Source of the DNA: JANXSF01 sp043745195 | GTDB lineage: Bacteria; Acidobacteriota; Terriglobia; Bryobacterales; Bryobacteraceae | DNA length: 64,000 nucleotides | NCBI GenBank assembly: GCA_043745195.1 | Contig: JAYTTF010000285.1 | Span: 1 to 64,000 of the forward strand | Reading direction: 5' to 3' | Part shown: one piece after another, positions 36,437 through 45,100 of the stretch | How the letters are laid out: every line of letters begins with the position of its first letter | Position numbering within the stretch: position 1 is the stretch's first letter | Program-made: the position numbers and the translations under genes | Notes under the pieces: model-generated | What the model was told of the DNA's origin: nothing | Databases searched by the model: none | Seen by the model: only the letters and a program-made list of their open reading frames with translations

Positions 36437-37159
36437 GTGAACGTAAAAGTACTTTTTTTTGGCATGGTGAAGGACATGGTCAATGCGTCTGAATCAGCGC
36501 TAGCCATGCCCGAAGGCGCTGTGTTAAGCCAGGTTTTCGATCATTATGCCCAGCAATTCCCTGCCCTCTCCGGTCTAAAGGCAAGCGTAGTATTGGCCCG
36601 GAATCAGGAATTCGTACCTCTTTCTACCCCTCTTAAAGATAACGACGAGATTGCTTTTCTTCCGCCCGTAAGCGGCGGCACCGGCAAATGGACCAAGCAA
36701 ATTACCATTGAACCGGCTGGACATTTTTTCGCGCTCACTCGTGAAACCATTCATGCAGAAGACCTCCGAACTTTGATTTTGCAGGATTGCGATGGTGCCA
36801 TTTGTACCTTCGAGGGCGTTACCCGCAACAATTCCAAAGGACGTGCAACTCGTTTCCTGGAATATGAATGCTACGAAAGCATGGCTATTAAGTTGATGGC
36901 TCAAATAGGCGAGGAGATTGCGTCGGCCTATGCCATTAGCAGAATCGCCATGGTGCATCGCCTTGGGCACTTGAAAATTGGCGAGGCCAGTGTCTTGATC
37001 ATGGCTGCGGCTCCTCATCGCGGACCTTCCTTTGAGGCGGCACGCGCAGGTATTGATCGGCTGAAGAAAACTGTGCCAATCTGGAAAAAAGAATTTTTCG
37101 TTGATGGTGAAGTCTGGGTGGATGGGGAATGGGACGACAAAGTCTTAGCACAGCGATAA
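36437..37159 (+). CDS. MoaD-MoaE fusion, molybdopterin synthase
   Basis: A 240-residue fusion of both subunits of molybdopterin synthase. Residues 1-81 are the ubiquitin-like MoaD, ending LPPVSGG with the Gly80-Gly81 that must be a free C-terminus to carry the thiocarboxylate sulfur. Residues about 87-240 are MoaE, with TFEGVTRNNSKGR, MVHRLGHLKIGEASV and the catalytic-region PIWKKE. The enzyme converts cyclic pyranopterin monophosphate to molybdopterin. Because the Gly-Gly is followed at once by TGKWTK, activity would need proteolytic release after Gly81, as reported for mycobacterial MoaX. The GTG at 36437 is the likely start. It overlaps the VWFA gene by 31 bases. Confidence 0.92.
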   Translation: MNVKVLFFGMVKDMVNASESALAMPEGAVLSQVFDHYAQQFPALSGLKASVVLARNQEFVPLSTPLKDNDEIAFLPPVSGGTGKWTKQITIEPAGHFFALTRETIHAEDLRTLILQDCDGAICTFEGVTRNNSKGRATRFLEYECYESMAIKLMAQIGEEIASAYAISRIAMVHRLGHLKIGEASVLIMAAAPHRGPSFEAARAGIDRLKKTVPIWKKEFFVDGEVWVDGEWDDKVLAQR

Positions 37160-38055
37160 TCGGAATCATTCTAGTCACACTGCTTGCAGCACAGCAGGAG
37201 ACCATTTTTCGTAGTGACGTTCAATTGGTTCGCATTCTGGCCAACGTCCGCGATGGAAGTGGCACGCTAGTTGGGGACTTGCCAAAAGAAGAATTTGAAG
37301 TTTTTGACAACGGCGTTAAGCAGCAAATTTCAGTTTTCGAACGGCAGACGGCGCAGCCTCTAGCAGTAAGCTTGATGATTGACATCAGCGCATCCACAGC
37401 CAAGGACTTTGCCGTTGAGTCGCAGAGCTTACAACGCTTTGTTGACGAATTTTTCAAAGAAGGGACCATTGAAGATATGGCATCGCTCTATTCCTTCAAT
37501 GACGACGTCACCTTGCTTTCCGGCTTCACCCGAAATGCTCGTCAACTGAAATCAGCAATGGCTAAAATGCGTCCTGAGGCTGGAACGTCGCTCTATGATG
37601 CGCTGGTATTAGCCGCACCTAGACTCAAAGACCGTGAAGGACGCCGCGTAATGTTGGTGGTAACCGATGGCGGTGATACTACAAGCAAATATACCTATAA
37701 CGAAGCACTGCGAAAGGTCCACGAAGCGGAAGGATCCATTTTCCCCATTCTGATTCAGCCCATCACCAACGATTCCGGCCGCAACATTGGTGGAGAGAAT
37801 GCGCTGTACACACTGGCAGCTTCCACAGGTGGCAGAGTGTTTCACGCAAGCGTCGGCCCGCGCTTGAATAGGGCTTTCGCCGATGTGTTGAAGGCATTGC
37901 GCACACAGTATTTCATCGGCTTCTATCCGAAAAATGTCCCTCTTACCAAGAACCCTTTTCACAATTTGGAAGTACGTGTAAAGACAAAAGAATTGCGCGC
38001 CGAAGCACGCACTGGATATTATGGGGATAGCTTAAGTACTGCCAAACCCAAGTGA
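37129..38055 (+). CDS. Exported VWFA-related protein with intact metal site
   Basis: A 308-residue protein with a signal peptide (about 1-21). A family N-terminal part (LVRILANVRDGSGTLVGDLPKEEFEVFDNGVKQQ) is followed by a VWFA domain (about 75-260) with the metal-ion motif DISAS (MIDISASTAKD), Thr in AGTSLYDALVLA and Asp in VTDGGDTTS. The C-terminus (RTQYFIGFYPKN, LRAEARTGYYGD) is the usual family end. Unlike its paralogue at 11324-12274, the metal site is complete, so cation-dependent ligand binding is likely. The start codon lies inside the MoaD-MoaE gene. Confidence 0.85.
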   Translation: MGRQSLSTAIIGIILVTLLAAQQETIFRSDVQLVRILANVRDGSGTLVGDLPKEEFEVFDNGVKQQISVFERQTAQPLAVSLMIDISASTAKDFAVESQSLQRFVDEFFKEGTIEDMASLYSFNDDVTLLSGFTRNARQLKSAMAKMRPEAGTSLYDALVLAAPRLKDREGRRVMLVVTDGGDTTSKYTYNEALRKVHEAEGSIFPILIQPITNDSGRNIGGENALYTLAASTGGRVFHASVGPRLNRAFADVLKALRTQYFIGFYPKNVPLTKNPFHNLEVRVKTKELRAEARTGYYGDSLSTAKPK

Positions 38056-38108
38056 GAGTTGGCAAGCGGTTCACACACAATTTCCGTTAGAGAGCGTCCC
38101 ACAACAAC

Positions 38109-38339
38109 ATGGCAAATCCCAAAACGCGCGCACCTGAATCAACCCTTCAAGAAATCAAGTTCCTTCAAGGTCTCGCGGACAAGAAGAAGAGAGTCTCCGT
38201 AAAGTTGGAAAATAACGAATTGGTTTCAGGGTTCGTTGAGTTTTTCGACGCAACCTTCATTCGCCTCACCCGTCCCGGAGAGGCCAATTTGTTCATCTAC
38301 AAGCACGATATTAAGTATCTGTTTGAGGAGACCGAATAA
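38109..38339 (+). CDS. hfq: Hfq-like RNA chaperone
   Basis: A 76-residue LSm-fold protein. The Sm1 region is KKRVSVKLENNELVSGFVEFFDATFIRL and the Sm2 region ends IYKHDIKYLF, matching the canonical YKHAIST of Hfq. The preceding STLQEIKFLQGL aligns with the N-terminal helix of Hfq (NLQDPFLNALR). Hfq hexamers pair small RNAs with mRNAs. The C-terminal tail is very short (EETE), as in many non-enteric forms. The stop codon touches the GTG of the suhB-like gene, so the two are coupled. Divergence from enteric Hfq is high, so RNA-binding specificity is unknown. Confidence 0.82.
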   Translation: MANPKTRAPESTLQEIKFLQGLADKKKRVSVKLENNELVSGFVEFFDATFIRLTRPGEANLFIYKHDIKYLFEETE

Positions 38340-39164
38340 GTGGCCTCTTACATGGAGACCGCAATGGAGATTGCCCGCGAATCGGGAGCTCTGATTAATA
38401 ATTTTGCGGAACGAAGAATTCCTTTTCAGTTGAAAGGGGATTTTGATCTGGTTACCGAAGCAGACAAAGCTTGTGAAGAGCTGATTGTCAGTCGGCTGCA
38501 GTCCTACTTCCCAACGCATTCGATCGTGGGCGAAGAAGGCGGGGAGCGTAAAGGGTCTTCCGAATATTGCTGGTATGTGGATCCGGTAGATGGCACCACG
38601 AATTTCGCCCACGGCTTTCCCGTGTACAACACCACACTCGCCCTGGCTCGAAATGGCGAAATGATAGCCGGGGTTGTCCTGGACCCTACCCGCAATGAAA
38701 TGTTCGCCGCTGAAAAGGGCGGCGGTGCGTATTTGAATGGCCACCGCATTAAGGTGTCTAAAGCGCAACGAGTGGAAGATAGCCTGGTTGCCACAGGCTT
38801 CCCCAGCCTTAGACGGCACCAAAATGTAAACGTTCATTTCTACTATCAATTGGCGCTGCAATCCCACGGAGTTCGTCGGGCAGGCGCAGCGGCAATCGAT
38901 TTGGCTTATGTCGCTTGCGGACGGCTGGATGCCTTTTGGGAATTCGGCCTCAATTCGTGGGACATGGCAGCGGGACTGTTGCTGATTGAGGAAGCAGGCG
39001 GGAAATGTACCAATATGCTGGGTGGGCCATCCAGTCTAACCGGCAAGCATTTGCTGTCAACCAATGGATTAATTCACGAAGAGATGCTTCGCCTGTTTGC
39101 TGGCATTTTTGAAGGGAAATGGAAGTACCCAATGGTGGAAATGACCGATCCTAGCAAAAAATAG
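38340..39164 (+). CDS. suhB: Inositol monophosphatase family protein (SuhB-like)
   Basis: A 274-residue phosphatase with all metal ligands of the IMPase family: Glu in IVGEEGGE, Asp-Pro-Val-Asp-Gly in WYVDPVDGTTNFAHG and Asp in NSWDMAAGLLLIEEAGG. It hydrolyses inositol monophosphate or related sugar phosphates using Mg2+. SuhB in enterobacteria also joins the rRNA antitermination complex. The GTG start directly follows the hfq stop codon; an ATG four codons in (MET) is an alternative. Coupling to an RNA chaperone gene makes an RNA-related role worth considering. Confidence 0.9.
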   Translation: MASYMETAMEIARESGALINNFAERRIPFQLKGDFDLVTEADKACEELIVSRLQSYFPTHSIVGEEGGERKGSSEYCWYVDPVDGTTNFAHGFPVYNTTLALARNGEMIAGVVLDPTRNEMFAAEKGGGAYLNGHRIKVSKAQRVEDSLVATGFPSLRRHQNVNVHFYYQLALQSHGVRRAGAAAIDLAYVACGRLDAFWEFGLNSWDMAAGLLLIEEAGGKCTNMLGGPSSLTGKHLLSTNGLIHEEMLRLFAGIFEGKWKYPMVEMTDPSKK

Positions 39165-39260
39165 ACCACCGCCAGTAATGGTAAGACTGGTAGTTACGCG
39201 AGATTTCGGGCATTCCAGCTTTACTTTCAATGGGATAACGTGTTAGGCTGACTGATTATA

Positions 39261-40565
39261 ATGCGTACAGTCGACCTGATCCACCGTAAGCGCGAAGGCG
39301 AGGAGTTATCCGCCGAAGAATTGTCGTTCCTGGTGAAAGCTTACACCATAGGGGAAATCCCCGACTATCAAATGTCGGCTTTCCTGATGGCTACTTTTTT
39401 CTCTGGAATGACCGACCGCGAAGTCAGTTCTCTCACCGATAGCATTATTGCCAGCGGCGAGCGGGTAGACCTCTCAGACATTCCCGGCGTCAAAGTGGAC
39501 AAGCATTCAACCGGTGGTGTTGGCGATAAAACCAGCTTAATAAGCGCTCCAATTGCCGCAGCCGCAGGTGTGATTGTGCCAATGATCTCAGGACGTGCAC
39601 TGGGTCATACCGGTGGCACTCTGGACAAACTGGAATCCATTCCAGGCTTTCGCACCAACCTCACCATTGATGAATTCAAAGCACAGTTGGCGAAAATCGG
39701 TTTGGCCTTTGTTGGTCAAACAGCACAATTGGCCCCCGCCGATGGCAAACTGTATTCCCTCCGCGACGCTACGGCAACCGTGGAAAGCATCCCGCTGATT
39801 GCTTCGTCCATCATGTCAAAGAAAATGGCGGTGGACCTGGATGCCGTTGTGCTCGACGTAAAAGTTGGCAGTGGCGCATTCATGAAAAAGCAGGTGGATG
39901 CCCGTCGTCTTGCTCAAATGATGGTTGGCATTGGCCGCCGCATGAACAAGCGAGTGCAAGCTCTGATCACCGACATGAATCAGCCGCTTGGCTACGCTAT
40001 TGGGAATGCCCTGGAAGTGATGGAAGTATCCCAAACGCTCCAAAATGCCGGGCCAGTGGATTTAACCCGCCTTTCCCTGGAACTGGCAGCACGCATGATC
40101 TTCCTTGGTAAAAAGACGGCCACCATTGAAGAAGCTCGCGAATTAGCACAGTCGAAATTGGTGGATGGTTCCGGCTATCGGAAATTGAAAGAAGTGATTG
40201 CCGCTCAGGGTGGAAACCCACAAGTGCTGGATCGCTTCGATCTGCTTCCGAATGCTACCGGCGCGCGCGAAATCAGCTCTCCCCGTGCAGGCTATGTGGC
40301 AGCAATTGACGCTGAACTCATTGGCCAGGCATCCTCCATCATCGGCGCTGGCCGTGATAAGAAGGAAGACGGCATTGACCCTGCAGTAGGCGTAATCCTG
40401 GAAGTGAAAGTCGGACAAAAAGTGGAAGCAGGTAGTGTACTTTGCCGCTTATATTACACTGGCGAAAACCGATTGGACGATGCTGGTGAACTGATTGAAG
40501 ATGCATTCCGGATTTCAGCCAACCCGCCAGATGAACGGAACCTTATTCTTGAAGTTGTCGGTTAA
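39261..40565 (+). CDS. pdp: Pyrimidine-nucleoside phosphorylase / thymidine phosphorylase
   Basis: A 434-residue cytoplasmic enzyme that reversibly splits thymidine or uridine with phosphate. VDKHSTGGVGDKTSL holds the phosphate-binding and catalytic residues; LGHTGGTLDKLESIPGF and DGKLYSLRDATATVESIPLI fit the nucleoside site. The C-terminal domain (about 345-434) is the usual PYNP C-terminal fold. It follows suhB after a 96-base gap. Specificity for thymidine or mixed pyrimidines cannot be read from the sequence. Confidence 0.92.
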   Translation: MRTVDLIHRKREGEELSAEELSFLVKAYTIGEIPDYQMSAFLMATFFSGMTDREVSSLTDSIIASGERVDLSDIPGVKVDKHSTGGVGDKTSLISAPIAAAAGVIVPMISGRALGHTGGTLDKLESIPGFRTNLTIDEFKAQLAKIGLAFVGQTAQLAPADGKLYSLRDATATVESIPLIASSIMSKKMAVDLDAVVLDVKVGSGAFMKKQVDARRLAQMMVGIGRRMNKRVQALITDMNQPLGYAIGNALEVMEVSQTLQNAGPVDLTRLSLELAARMIFLGKKTATIEEARELAQSKLVDGSGYRKLKEVIAAQGGNPQVLDRFDLLPNATGAREISSPRAGYVAAIDAELIGQASSIIGAGRDKKEDGIDPAVGVILEVKVGQKVEAGSVLCRLYYTGENRLDDAGELIEDAFRISANPPDERNLILEVVG

Positions 40566-40590
40566 TCTCAAAATCACTTAAGGACGAAGC

Positions 40591-41514
40591 GTGTCTCTCC
40601 TTTCCCGTCGTGAAATGCTTTTTGCCGCTCCGCTAGCCGCTTTCGGAGCGGCTAGCCAGCCTTTGAAAATAGCCGTATTCTCAAAACACCTTCAATTCCT
40701 GAAAGATGAAGATTTAGCGTCAGTTGCCCAGGATCTGGGCTTTGATGGAATCGACCTCACCGTGCGTCCTGGCGGCCATGTGGAGCCGGCGCAAGTTGCT
40801 ACGGCTCTGCCTCGTCTGGTGGAAATCATCCACAAGAAAGGCCTTCAGACGCCGATGGTGACTACAGAAATTCGTGAAGCTACACCTGAGGCTGAGTTAC
40901 TGCTAAAGACTTGTGCAAAATTGGGCATTCGCTACTACCGCTGGGGCGGCATTAAGTATGCCGACGGTAATTTTCCTCAGGATCAGTTGGCTGCGTGGAA
41001 ACCCAAGATTCGGGCATTGTCTGAATTGAATCAGAAGTTAGGCGTTTGCGGCATGTATCATACGCACTCCGGTCCTGGCCAAATGGGAGCCTCCATTTGG
41101 GATCTGCACATTCTGTTCGATGGCATGTCAAAAGAAGCCATTGGCATTAATTACGACATTGGCCACGCAACCATTGAAGGCGGGTTGGGTGGTTGGATTG
41201 CTTCCACCAAACTCACCGGCGCAGGTGGCATGAAGGGCTTGGCGGTAAAGGATTTCATTTGGACTAAAGGACCCAAAGGCTGGGATGCCAAGTGGTGTCC
41301 GCTGGGTGAGGGGATGGTTAAGTTTCCCCAGTTCTTTGCTCTGCTAGCCAAGACAAATTTCAACGGCCCGGTTCAAGTCCACTACGAATATCCTTTGGGC
41401 GGTGCCGATAAGGGGAACACGACTCTCACCATGGATCGAAGCAAAATATTCGAGTTTATGAAGAAAGACGTGGTGCTGCTGAAGAAGTGGATGGCTGAAG
41501 CAAAGCTGCTTTAA
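40591..41514 (+). CDS. Tat-type sugar phosphate isomerase/epimerase-like TIM-barrel protein
   Basis: A 307-residue protein with the N-terminus SLLSRREMLFAAPLAAFGAAS, a short twin-arginine-type signal. The mature part is a xylose-isomerase-like TIM barrel (DLGFDGIDLTVRPGG, YYRWGGIKYADG, GMYHTHSGPGQMG with metal-binding His, GINYDIGHATIEGG with Asp and His, and VHYEYPLGGAD with Glu). Exported TIM-barrel proteins of this kind are frequent in Acidobacteria and Planctomycetes and probably rearrange sugars or lactones. The GTG start fits the Tat motif position. The stop shares the TTAA tetramer at 41511-41514 with the convergent gene. Confidence 0.78.
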   Translation: MSLLSRREMLFAAPLAAFGAASQPLKIAVFSKHLQFLKDEDLASVAQDLGFDGIDLTVRPGGHVEPAQVATALPRLVEIIHKKGLQTPMVTTEIREATPEAELLLKTCAKLGIRYYRWGGIKYADGNFPQDQLAAWKPKIRALSELNQKLGVCGMYHTHSGPGQMGASIWDLHILFDGMSKEAIGINYDIGHATIEGGLGGWIASTKLTGAGGMKGLAVKDFIWTKGPKGWDAKWCPLGEGMVKFPQFFALLAKTNFNGPVQVHYEYPLGGADKGNTTLTMDRSKIFEFMKKDVVLLKKWMAEAKLL

Positions 41515-42602
41515 GCTTCGTCCGTCGATTCCACTAACTTACGAACATCCATAAAATAAATGGCAGGTTTGCCATGCATGTCCGATTGAAAAAGAATCCG
41601 CTGGCTGGACGGCGTGAACCGAACCTTGGTTTGAACAGGATCGGATGACTTGTGCTCGCACAGCGTCAATTCTCTTTTCGAATAGCGAATATAGAGCAGC
41701 ACCACCGGTGAAGCTTTGTTACGGCTTGCGCCCAGAAAAACGCTGGCATCAATATTAGGGATGAAGGTAACGAACTGACTGGTTGTTCCTATAAGGGCAT
41801 CCGCATTTGAATCCGGGGTGTGTTCACGCAGCGAATTCAGCTTGTTCGCTTCATCGGGAATATGAAGGTATTGCACCGATTCGCCCTCAGGCGACCAGTA
41901 GGCGGCAGCAATTTTCCCTGGTGATGTCTTCAGCCGCCGATTCTGTTTAGCATCGTGGTGGACCAGCCACAAAGCATTGTCGGCCCGGTATAGAAAGCTA
42001 GCACGCTTAGGCCGCGAACCAACCAATTCGATAGGCACCGATTGCTCCGCTAAAGTGACTGATGTTCCTTTAGCCAGAGAAATCATCCGAAGACGGTATT
42101 GCCCATCCTTAGATTCAACGGCAAAGGCGTTCATACCATCATCAGCAACATGCAACCCGGGATGATGACGCCAACCGCTGGGTGATTCATAAACAGTTCG
42201 TTCCCTGCCCCCGGAAAGAGCAGAAACGAACAACCGCTCCTGGTCGTACCAGGCAAAAGAACGATCTTGCGGCAGAAGCACAAGTGAGTCAGCATCCAGC
42301 GCTTCGCACTCGGTCAGTTGTCGCCAATTCGCGTTCTTGATGTCCATACGGAAAGCTTCCAATTTTCCGGTACGGTCTGATGCAAAGATGTAGAAATCCG
42401 AATTTCGAGAAATTATGCGGGCTGGAGAAGCAGGAAGGAAACTGGAATACTTGGCGCTGGTTAGGCGAAGCACTTCAAACTCGGTAGCCGGGTCTGGATA
42501 CTTGCCCCTATCGGAAGGCAACTCCTGACCTTTTGTGAGCGATGCGGCGCGGCCAAGGGCCGGGAGAAGGCCCATCAGCGACCTTCTCGTCCAAGTGGTC
42601 AT
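41511..42602 (-). CDS. Exported propeller protein, oligogalacturonide lyase-like
   Basis: A 363-residue protein starting MTTWTRRSLMGLLPALG, a Tat-like signal. The mature part has TolB/oligogalacturonate-lyase-like propeller blades (FYIFASDRTGKLEAFRMDIKN, WRQLTECEALDADSLVLLPQD, GWRHHPGLHVADDGMNAF, ILFQSDMHGKPAIYFMDV). Oligogalacturonide lyases of PL22 have this layout, and HHPGLHV holds candidate metal-binding His residues. Together with the uxaA and kdgK homologues this would fit pectin or galacturonate breakdown. A non-enzymatic propeller is possible. Confidence 0.6.
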   Translation of the reverse strand: MTTWTRRSLMGLLPALGRAASLTKGQELPSDRGKYPDPATEFEVLRLTSAKYSSFLPASPARIISRNSDFYIFASDRTGKLEAFRMDIKNANWRQLTECEALDADSLVLLPQDRSFAWYDQERLFVSALSGGRERTVYESPSGWRHHPGLHVADDGMNAFAVESKDGQYRLRMISLAKGTSVTLAEQSVPIELVGSRPKRASFLYRADNALWLVHHDAKQNRRLKTSPGKIAAAYWSPEGESVQYLHIPDEANKLNSLREHTPDSNADALIGTTSQFVTFIPNIDASVFLGASRNKASPVVLLYIRYSKRELTLCEHKSSDPVQTKVRFTPSSQRILFQSDMHGKPAIYFMDVRKLVESTDEA

Positions 42603-42622
42603 ACCATAAGTATACAGCTTGA

Positions 42623-43657
42623 TTATTTAGCAGGGGAATGAGAAGACGCCATGTGGTCGCCTAACATGTCGTAACCAAAATCACCGGCAAAGTCACGCCA
42701 AACTGAATGCACGTGGTTGTTGTTGTTCTGGGTGTTATCGTATTCCACCAGGAACGTTGGACCTTGCACTCGATAGTAGTGCGGTCCGCCCTTCTCAGCA
42801 ACGCCAGCCCAGGCAAAATTGATATTGGAACCAGCCTTCTTGATTTGTTCAAGCCGTACTTGTGCAATCTGATCGGGCATGTTGTAAGCGTACTCTTCCA
42901 GCACATTCTGCAGTAACTTCTTTTGTGCGCTGTTCAATTTTGCAGCGGACAATCCATTGGGTTGACCTTTCAAAGCAGCCTTCCTGTCAGCCATAGTGAA
43001 AATATCTTTGTAGGCGGTTTCGGAAACAACAGCCACCTTTTTCTGATCTGCGGTGAGAGCCATCAGCAGTTCCCTGCCCTTGTCCTCTTCGGCACCTAAA
43101 ACGCGAAAACCCTTACGCGGTCCTTTTTGCACTTCTGCAGGATTCGTTCCATAGAAGCTTGGGCTGCCCGCAACTTTGCCATTTACGATGGTCCAGTTCT
43201 GCGCCAGATGATGTCCTTCCACGCGGAAACCCCAAGTGCCATTTTCGGTGGGTGTACCAAATATGGAAAAGAAGTATTGTTCAGGATCTCGCACATTCGT
43301 TCCAACACCGAGCTCAAGAATACGGAGAACTTCTTCCAAACTCATGATGCTGACAGCTTTGGTGTAGCCCTGTTGGCTTAAGCCTGAACTGAGCAGCGCC
43401 TGTGCAAGATGGCGCTGTTCCTGAGTCATCTGCTTCAACGGAAGACCTTTCCGGACACGAGGGATGAAGTGCCAATTCAGGCGCTCATCACTAGTAAATT
43501 CAAATGTGGTTTTAGCCTTCTGCTCGTCTGACAAAGAAGCCAACAGAGCATTGGCGGCGTTTGACATCACACTTGGCGAACTGAGGCGATTATAAGCGGA
43601 CGTCAACAACAAAAAGGCGGCAAGGCCGAGGAAAGACCGAAACATGACAGGGCGCAT
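42623..43657 (-). CDS. Exported DUF3500 protein
   Basis: A 344-residue protein with a signal peptide or membrane anchor at about 5-20. The DUF3500 family features are present: LLASLSDEQKAKTTFEF, WHFIPRVRKGLPLKQMTQEQR, GTWGFRVEGHHLAQNWTI and the C-terminal TFLVEYDNTQNNNNHVHSVWRDFAGDFG. Several conserved His and Asp residues (GHHL, NHVHSVWRD) suggest metal binding or an unknown hydrolase, but no activity is established for this family. It is transcribed after the M23 peptidase gene, 22 bases from its end, likely one operon. Confidence 0.85.
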   Translation of the reverse strand: MRPVMFRSFLGLAAFLLLTSAYNRLSSPSVMSNAANALLASLSDEQKAKTTFEFTSDERLNWHFIPRVRKGLPLKQMTQEQRHLAQALLSSGLSQQGYTKAVSIMSLEEVLRILELGVGTNVRDPEQYFFSIFGTPTENGTWGFRVEGHHLAQNWTIVNGKVAGSPSFYGTNPAEVQKGPRKGFRVLGAEEDKGRELLMALTADQKKVAVVSETAYKDIFTMADRKAALKGQPNGLSAAKLNSAQKKLLQNVLEEYAYNMPDQIAQVRLEQIKKAGSNINFAWAGVAEKGGPHYYRVQGPTFLVEYDNTQNNNNHVHSVWRDFAGDFGYDMLGDHMASSHSPAK

Positions 43658-43679
43658 AAGGGGGTCCTTTGAAATTAAA

Positions 43680-44567
43680 CTAAAACGGCAAATCTTTCTT
43701 GACTACCGGAGACACCACAAGGGATTTTGCAAGATACTTATAAGGGTTCACTGGCGCTCCACCTTGGTGCACTTCGTAGTGTACATGGTTCCCTTGGGTT
43801 CTACCAGTGCGGCCAGACCGGCCAATCACTTGACCCCGGCGAACTTCCTGCCCTGGGATTACGTCGAAATTAGACAGATGACCGTAGTAAGTCTTCAGGC
43901 CGTTGCCGTGATCTACAATCACTAATTTTCCAAAAGTGCCTAACCAATCAGCATGCTCGACTACGCCGTCGGCAGCAGTCTTCACGGAGGTTCCGTCGGG
44001 CGACTCAAGATCAACTCCAGCATGGAACGAATCCCCGCCATTGAATGGATCGGACCGGAAACCAAAACTGGAAACCAGCCTGCCCTGGACGGGCCAGATG
44101 GAAGGCTGAACGTTCACCAACCAGGAATGGGCAACTTTGCGGAAACTGGTATTGAAATGGGCCGTGCGAAGCGAATTATAGGTTTCCAGGGTTTGGCCAA
44201 AAGTAGGGACAAGACGACCTTCACTGGCAATGCTGCTGGGGCCCTCCAACTTTGCCTTAATCCCGTAAGCTTGTGTTACTTCATTCGCAAGAATCTGTAG
44301 ACTGGCCATCTGTTCACGCTGGGTTTCCGTGGATTTTTGAAGATCCTGATAGCGTCGGCGAAGGCTGTCCGCTTCCTGGCGAAGAGTATTGTAATTACCC
44401 ACCTTCCAGGCCATTCGCACGTAACTGGATACGATGCCGGCGACAGAGAAAAGGCCAATCAAGGCTAGGGCCAAAGTTGCGTACAGGACTTTGTAGGGAA
44501 CATGGACACGACGAATTCTGCCGTGTAAGGAATGCGCAAGCACCAGGATAAAATAAGGCTGTTTCAT
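43680..44567 (-). CDS. Membrane-anchored M23 metallopeptidase
   Basis: A 295-residue cell-wall peptidase. An N-terminal membrane segment (about 24-48) is followed by a coiled coil (about 55-95, YNTLRQEADSLRRRYQDLQKSTE) and a C-terminal LytM/M23 domain (about 165-280). Zinc and catalytic residues are in FHAGVDLESPDG (His, Asp), YGHLSNFD (His) and HVHYEVHQGG (His pair). It would cut peptidoglycan peptides in the periplasm or activate amidases, depending on whether its active site is occluded. A -35/-10 candidate (TTGTAA-17-TTTAAT) lies just upstream on the minus strand. Confidence 0.88.
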   Translation of the reverse strand: MKQPYFILVLAHSLHGRIRRVHVPYKVLYATLALALIGLFSVAGIVSSYVRMAWKVGNYNTLRQEADSLRRRYQDLQKSTETQREQMASLQILANEVTQAYGIKAKLEGPSSIASEGRLVPTFGQTLETYNSLRTAHFNTSFRKVAHSWLVNVQPSIWPVQGRLVSSFGFRSDPFNGGDSFHAGVDLESPDGTSVKTAADGVVEHADWLGTFGKLVIVDHGNGLKTYYGHLSNFDVIPGQEVRRGQVIGRSGRTGRTQGNHVHYEVHQGGAPVNPYKYLAKSLVVSPVVKKDLPF

Positions 44568-45100
44568 ACAATCACGATTAAGATTAAAGTTTCACAACAG
44601 TACTATTACAATTCGGAAACTCTATCAGCCAGTGGGGGGTGCAGTCAAGCCGATTTCAGGTACAAAATTGAACCTTTCCAATTGTACTCCAGTCAGGACT
44701 AGACAAGAAGTACCATATCGAACGTGACATATCGTTATTAAAACTAGAATTGTCAATTGGGGCCACCGCCCTACAGGTGTTGGAATGGGACGGCAAGAGC
44801 GTGCGGATTCTCCTCCGTCACTATCTGAGTTTGGGTGCCAAGGTTGCGAACGCGCTACCTGCAACAGTAAAAAACACTTCAACGACACCAAAGTCCATTC
44901 AATTGAAAGGGTGCGTTGCGAAGAATGAAAGCCCGCATTCCATGACTTCAGCAGCGCGTAAATTGCTCGGAGGATAATCCTTGCGCTTTGTTCACTCTTC
45001 ATCAGAAGTCTTAAAACAAAAATAATTGAATTTGTTTTTGGACTTTGAACCAACCTGATATCGATCTGTAACAGGGATATCGTAACTTTATCAACAAGAC
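44568..45100. other. 533-base divergent intergenic region
   Basis: The region separates the divergent M23 peptidase and PHP-like genes. It must hold promoters for both; TTGTAA and TTTAAT spaced 17 bases apart upstream of the peptidase is the best candidate. A 75-codon frame on the plus strand (44750-44977) and a 142-codon frame on the minus strand have no ribosome binding site or family resemblance. The GC-rich middle part may be decayed coding sequence. I see no RNA gene. Confidence 0.4.

Noticed and set aside
44750..44977. 75-codon plus-strand frame between the M23 and PHP-like genes
   Set aside because: TTG start, no ribosome binding site, no family resemblance.
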